Below, piece after piece: positions 60,831-64,000 of a DNA stretch of 64,000 nucleotides. This DNA is from an uncultured Bacilli bacterium (GTDB lineage: Bacteria; Bacillota_I; Bacilli_A; RFN20; CAG-826): positions 806,001-870,000 of the forward strand of contig CAKVCX010000001.1 in NCBI GenBank assembly GCA_934725985.1. Direction: 5' to 3'. Under the pieces are notes generated by a model. It ran no database searches. It had not been told where the DNA came from and saw only the letters and a program-made list of their open reading frames with translations. Each line of letters begins with the position of its first letter. Within the stretch, counting starts at the first letter, position 1. Made by a program: the position numbers and the translations under genes.

Positions 60831-63800
60831 ATGAAAAAGAAATCATTATTAATATTTTCCACTTCCTTTGCTCTTGGGATCGTTGCTTTAGGGACTGGAT
60901 GTGGTTTAAAAAATGAAGAAAAAGTAGATACAACTTTAGAAGACGCGGTTCTTCCTAGCGACGAGATCGGTACAAAAATAAAGCTTGGGGAGAATGCTAG
61001 CGAAGGAAGTGTTACTACCCCAATTACTTTCGATGCCACTTTAGGTTATAGGGTGATTAATGAAACTAGTGGGGCAAAAAGCGTTCGCGTTTATGCTGCC
61101 TTAAACGGTTATAAAGGCTTAAAGGGCGCTTCTTTGACTAGGAAAGTTACTGGAAGCGATGGGACTTTAGTAAAAGAGGAAAAGACAATTCAAGTAAATT
61201 ATGTCTATTCCTCGATAAAAGATGCCAATTTAGTAACTTGGGATACACCGGTTTCTACTGAAATAACTACTCCCTATTACATGGTTTATACCTTAAAGGA
61301 TATTCCAGAAGAACATTGGCTTGATACTGTTAATGTTTCCTTTGCTATTGATAATGGAAGCGAAGTTAGAAGTGGAGAAGCTCTTTATAATGTACGCGGC
61401 TTAATTGGCGATGAAACAGAAGGTGTTGAATATGTACAAAGAGCCGATGTCACCGATAAAAATGAATATTATGCAAGAGCAATCAATAAAACCATAACAA
61501 AAGCTGTCGTCGCTTCTTCTTATTATACTTACGATGGGCATGTAGCTACTTTTATGGGTGAGGTTACTGCTCTAGATGCCACTAGTTCTACCGGGGCTTT
61601 TGAAGGCTGCAGCTATTTGACTGAAGTTGTTTTGCCAGATTCAATTAACTTCTTTGGTAACTATACCTTTTATAACGCATCAGCATTAAAAAAAGTAAGA
61701 TTCCCTAAGAATTTAACTTCTATTTCCAAGTCTGCTTGGAGCAATGCGAAATTTAAGGAAGTCCAATGGGATGCCTTGGCTTTTGCAAATCCAAATGATG
61801 TAACAATTCCTTTTGATCTAGACCAAGTTATAATTTCTAGCGAAGTTACAAGTTTGCCTAAGACATTCATGTCTAGCTCCTATAAAGTCAAAAAAGTAGT
61901 TTATGATGGTCCTTTAGCTAATTTTAATGCGTTGAAAACGGATGAAAATAAAGACAATGGTTTATTTGTTGATGGAGTTTACGCGACTGATAACACCATT
62001 AATATTACTTATCATTTAGGCGAAGCCAATATTGCCGGCGAAACTGGGGATTATGTAGTTAAATCTTTCCCAAACCAGGCTTTTACTCCTGCTACCCCTT
62101 CTTTGTCAGGCAAAAGATTTGATGGTTGGTATTTAGATGAGAACTTGACTACTCCATTCGATGAGTCCTCTATTTTAACTGCCAATACAGATCTTTATCC
62201 GAAGTTCTCTGATTTTGGAAATGGCATTTCAGCTGAAAAGCCAATTGCCCTAGGCGAAGAAAACGCTTCATTTACGGAAACCTTAGTCCCTGGATACGAA
62301 GGCGTTTACTTTAAATATACTGCCCCAATAGATTCTACTGCAAAGTGGCATTATCTAAGGATAAATGAAGAAAATTCCGTAACTAATACTGATTTATCCA
62401 TCGATGTTTCTTCTTTAAGCAATCAAAAAATATTCGTCTATAAGGATTCAGTTGAAGAAGAAAATCTGCAAAAAGAGTCTTCTACTAGTACCTTGGTCGA
62501 TAAAGCGACTGTTCAAAAGCTATATTCCGAAGATGGATTTAAAAGAGTATGGATTGAGCCAGGCGAGACCTATTATTTCTATGCCGATGCTTATTACAGT
62601 GCTTATTATCCGGATAGACAATGGTATGGTGATTTAGCCATTGAATGGAAAACAAGCGAAGCCGATACAATTGCTACTGCCTTATCATTTAATTATGGAG
62701 AAGAGGTAACCCCATCAGTTTCTTATAAAACAGCTCCTGTTGCCTTATATAAATATGTTGCTACCTCTAGTAAAAAAGCTGCTATTTTCCTAAATACTTA
62801 TAAAAAGTATTATGCAAGTATTGTTTGCTATGACGCTACCGACAATAACAATATAAGCAAGGTCGTCGAGGCTAGACCTAATGTTTCTGTTGATAATGGA
62901 ACTTCTACCTCGGTTATTGATTTAATCGAAGGTCACACCTATGTTTTCCAAATTTCAATAAATGATCAGACTACAGAGGCTAAGTATTTCTCCTTTAAGC
63001 TAGATGATGTTCCTGCCGGTGCAAGTTTATCAGATCCAATTGCTTATTCTATAGGCGATACAATACAATCCGCTGATTTAGGTTTGAATTCAGTTTATTA
63101 TTCCTTTACGTTAACGGAAGCAAAAAATGTTTGCTTTAGCTTAACTGGTGGTTCTACTTATTACGCTAAAAAGGCTCAAATCCTTAGCACTACAGGTGAA
63201 GCAGTTAGTGAAGAAGTTATTGAAGAAGGCGAAGAAGATACAAGTGGATGGGGTGGTGACACATATTATGGAACTCTATTGACTTTAAGCAAAAAGCTTG
63301 AAGCCGGAACCTACATATTGAAGGTTTCCATGAATTCAAGCTACCAAACCCCATCGGGTATAGATATATCTTCTAAATATCTTGAGGTGGGCGATAGTTT
63401 CGATGATCCTTTAGAAGCAACAGTAGTTTCTAATTCGGCTACCCTTGTTGCTACAACTGATGGCAAATTCTATTCTTTTGTTGCAGCAAATGAAGGATAC
63501 ATGCAATTTGATGTTACTGCTCCTGATGGAGTAAAAGTGGCTTTGCTTGATTCTAATGGCAATGCAACCGCGACCGCTTCTAATGGGGGTAGCTTGGTAA
63601 CTAAAGTCAGTGCCGGCCAAACTGTTGTGCTCAAGGCTTTTGGCGGTAGTGGGGATGTTACATTATCACTTTCTTATCCAAGCGAAATGCGTGATGGAAA
63701 GAGCCGCGATACTGCTTATGTCCTTGATTTCTCTGCATCGGATGAAATAGATATTACCGATAAAACCGGTAATTCCTCTATTAATAGTGTTTTCTTTGAA

Positions 63801-64000
63801 TTTACTGTTTCAACCACCGGAACATATAGGTTCTATAGCAATTCGGAATCGTTAGATTCAAAGGTAAATGCAATTTATGAAGGTGAAATCGTTTCTAAAA
63901 TAGATAATTCATCTAATGATGATGATCAAAATAAACATGCCGGTTTTACCAATTATAGATATGATTTCTATGTCGAAGTGCAGTTAGAAGCAGGAAAGAC
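60831..64000 (+). CDS. BspA/PPC-like multidomain lipoprotein, 3' end outside window
   Basis: Open frame of at least 1056 residues running off the right edge. Signal peptide ending in lipobox ALGTGC (Cys24), ribosome binding site GTAGGAG inside the end of the previous gene, so both are co-transcribed. Around residues 255-330 are BspA-type leucine-rich repeats (AFEGCSYLTEVVLPDS, ALKKVRFPKNLTSIS). Around 400-460 is a Listeria-Bacteroides repeat (GKRFDGWYLDENLTTPFDE). From about 465 onward there are at least five similar ~110-residue beta modules that resemble PPC (pre-peptidase C-terminal) domains, e.g. DPIAYSIGDTIQSADLG followed by NSVYYSFTL. Probably a surface adhesin or carbohydrate-binding protein; the C-terminal part is not visible. 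Confidence 0.85.
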   Translation, partial: MKKKSLLIFSTSFALGIVALGTGCGLKNEEKVDTTLEDAVLPSDEIGTKIKLGENASEGSVTTPITFDATLGYRVINETSGAKSVRVYAALNGYKGLKGASLTRKVTGSDGTLVKEEKTIQVNYVYSSIKDANLVTWDTPVSTEITTPYYMVYTLKDIPEEHWLDTVNVSFAIDNGSEVRSGEALYNVRGLIGDETEGVEYVQRADVTDKNEYYARAINKTITKAVVASSYYTYDGHVATFMGEVTALDATSSTGAFEGCSYLTEVVLPDSINFFGNYTFYNASALKKVRFPKNLTSISKSAWSNAKFKEVQWDALAFANPNDVTIPFDLDQVIISSEVTSLPKTFMSSSYKVKKVVYDGPLANFNALKTDENKDNGLFVDGVYATDNTINITYHLGEANIAGETGDYVVKSFPNQAFTPATPSLSGKRFDGWYLDENLTTPFDESSILTANTDLYPKFSDFGNGISAEKPIALGEENASFTETLVPGYEGVYFKYTAPIDSTAKWHYLRINEENSVTNTDLSIDVSSLSNQKIFVYKDSVEEENLQKESSTSTLVDKATVQKLYSEDGFKRVWIEPGETYYFYADAYYSAYYPDRQWYGDLAIEWKTSEADTIATALSFNYGEEVTPSVSYKTAPVALYKYVATSSKKAAIFLNTYKKYYASIVCYDATDNNNISKVVEARPNVSVDNGTSTSVIDLIEGHTYVFQISINDQTTEAKYFSFKLDDVPAGASLSDPIAYSIGDTIQSADLGLNSVYYSFTLTEAKNVCFSLTGGSTYYAKKAQILSTTGEAVSEEVIEEGEEDTSGWGGDTYYGTLLTLSKKLEAGTYILKVSMNSSYQTPSGIDISSKYLEVGDSFDDPLEATVVSNSATLVATTDGKFYSFVAANEGYMQFDVTAPDGVKVALLDSNGNATATASNGGSLVTKVSAGQTVVLKAFGGSGDVTLSLSYPSEMRDGKSRDTAYVLDFSASDEIDITDKTGNSSINSVFFEFTVSTTGTYRFYSNSESLDSKVNAIYEGEIVSKIDNSSNDDDQNKHAGFTNYRYDFYVEVQLEAGK

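Noticed and set aside
1..64000. CRISPR arrays, tRNA or rRNA genes, transposases, prophage or attachment sites
   Set aside because: No regularly spaced direct repeats, cloverleaf-like sequences, rRNA segments or integrase/transposase motifs were seen on either strand.
1..64000. Alternative genetic code with TGA read as Trp, as in some Mollicute relatives
   Set aside because: TGA is used as a stop in coupled ATGA overlaps and at normal protein ends, and Trp positions of conserved motifs use TGG.

Overview
The window looks like a chromosomal segment of an AT-rich, gut-associated member of the Bacilli. Evidence: low GC, Shine-Dalgarno sites of the AAGGAG type, many Ser-rich lipoproteins with short lipoboxes, YesMN-type two-component genes, Firmicute-style hexuronate enzymes and CcpA-like cre sites. 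An uncultured Erysipelotrichales, RFN20 or RF39-type lineage is a guess. TGA reads as stop and TGG as Trp, so the standard bacterial code applies. I saw no rRNA, tRNA, CRISPR array, transposase, phage gene or replication origin.

Layout. (1) 1-9.2 kb: a methyltransferase end piece, then an AraC regulator divergent from a cytoplasmic glycoside operon (GH3 beta-glycosidase, GPH transporter, GH78 alpha-L-rhamnosidase). (2) 9.4-12.1 kb: a small exported protein, a TetR regulator with two palindromic operators on its own promoter, a flavodoxin-like protein and a small membrane protein. (3) 12.2-21.9 kb: a sugar sensing and uptake island. It encodes an unknown protein, a YesN regulator, a YesM kinase, an MglB-like lipoprotein in normal order, then an MglB-like binding lipoprotein whose two halves are in swapped (circularly permuted) order, MglA, and an MglC permease carrying a 235-residue charged coiled-coil at its N-terminus. 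(4) 22.2-32.2 kb: an Sfp-type phosphopantetheinyl transferase and a complete glucuronate-to-KDPG route: GPH importer, UxaC, UxuB, UxuA, KdgK, KDPG aldolase, with a GH2 enzyme and its AraC regulator. (5) 32.4-52.7 kb: a surface and secretion region with Big2-type proteins, a membrane-anchored GH3 of reversed domain order, a glycosyltransferase, beta-helix proteins, a subtilase, a repeat lipoprotein, a HAD phosphatase and a secreted endonuclease I. (6) 52.9-55.7 kb: MntP manganese exporter under a yybP-ykoY Mn2+ riboswitch, an M18 aminopeptidase and a uridine kinase-like protein. (7) 55.7-64 kb: a lipoprotein cluster ending in an open BspA/PPC-like multidomain lipoprotein that runs off the window.

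How it fits together. The gene content describes a saccharolytic commensal that takes up plant- or host-derived glycosides, removes rhamnosyl, glucosyl and probably glucuronyl groups in the cytoplasm, and sends glucuronate to KDPG. A hexose-type ABC transporter is placed behind a lipoprotein-histidine kinase-response regulator module. The most unusual feature is the circularly permuted MglB beside a non-permuted paralogue. Treponema pallidum MglB-2 (Tp0684) is a known precedent for permuted topology in this family. Also unusual are two transporters carrying long charged cytoplasmic extensions, and paired 20-21 bp-spaced sites in front of the mgl genes.
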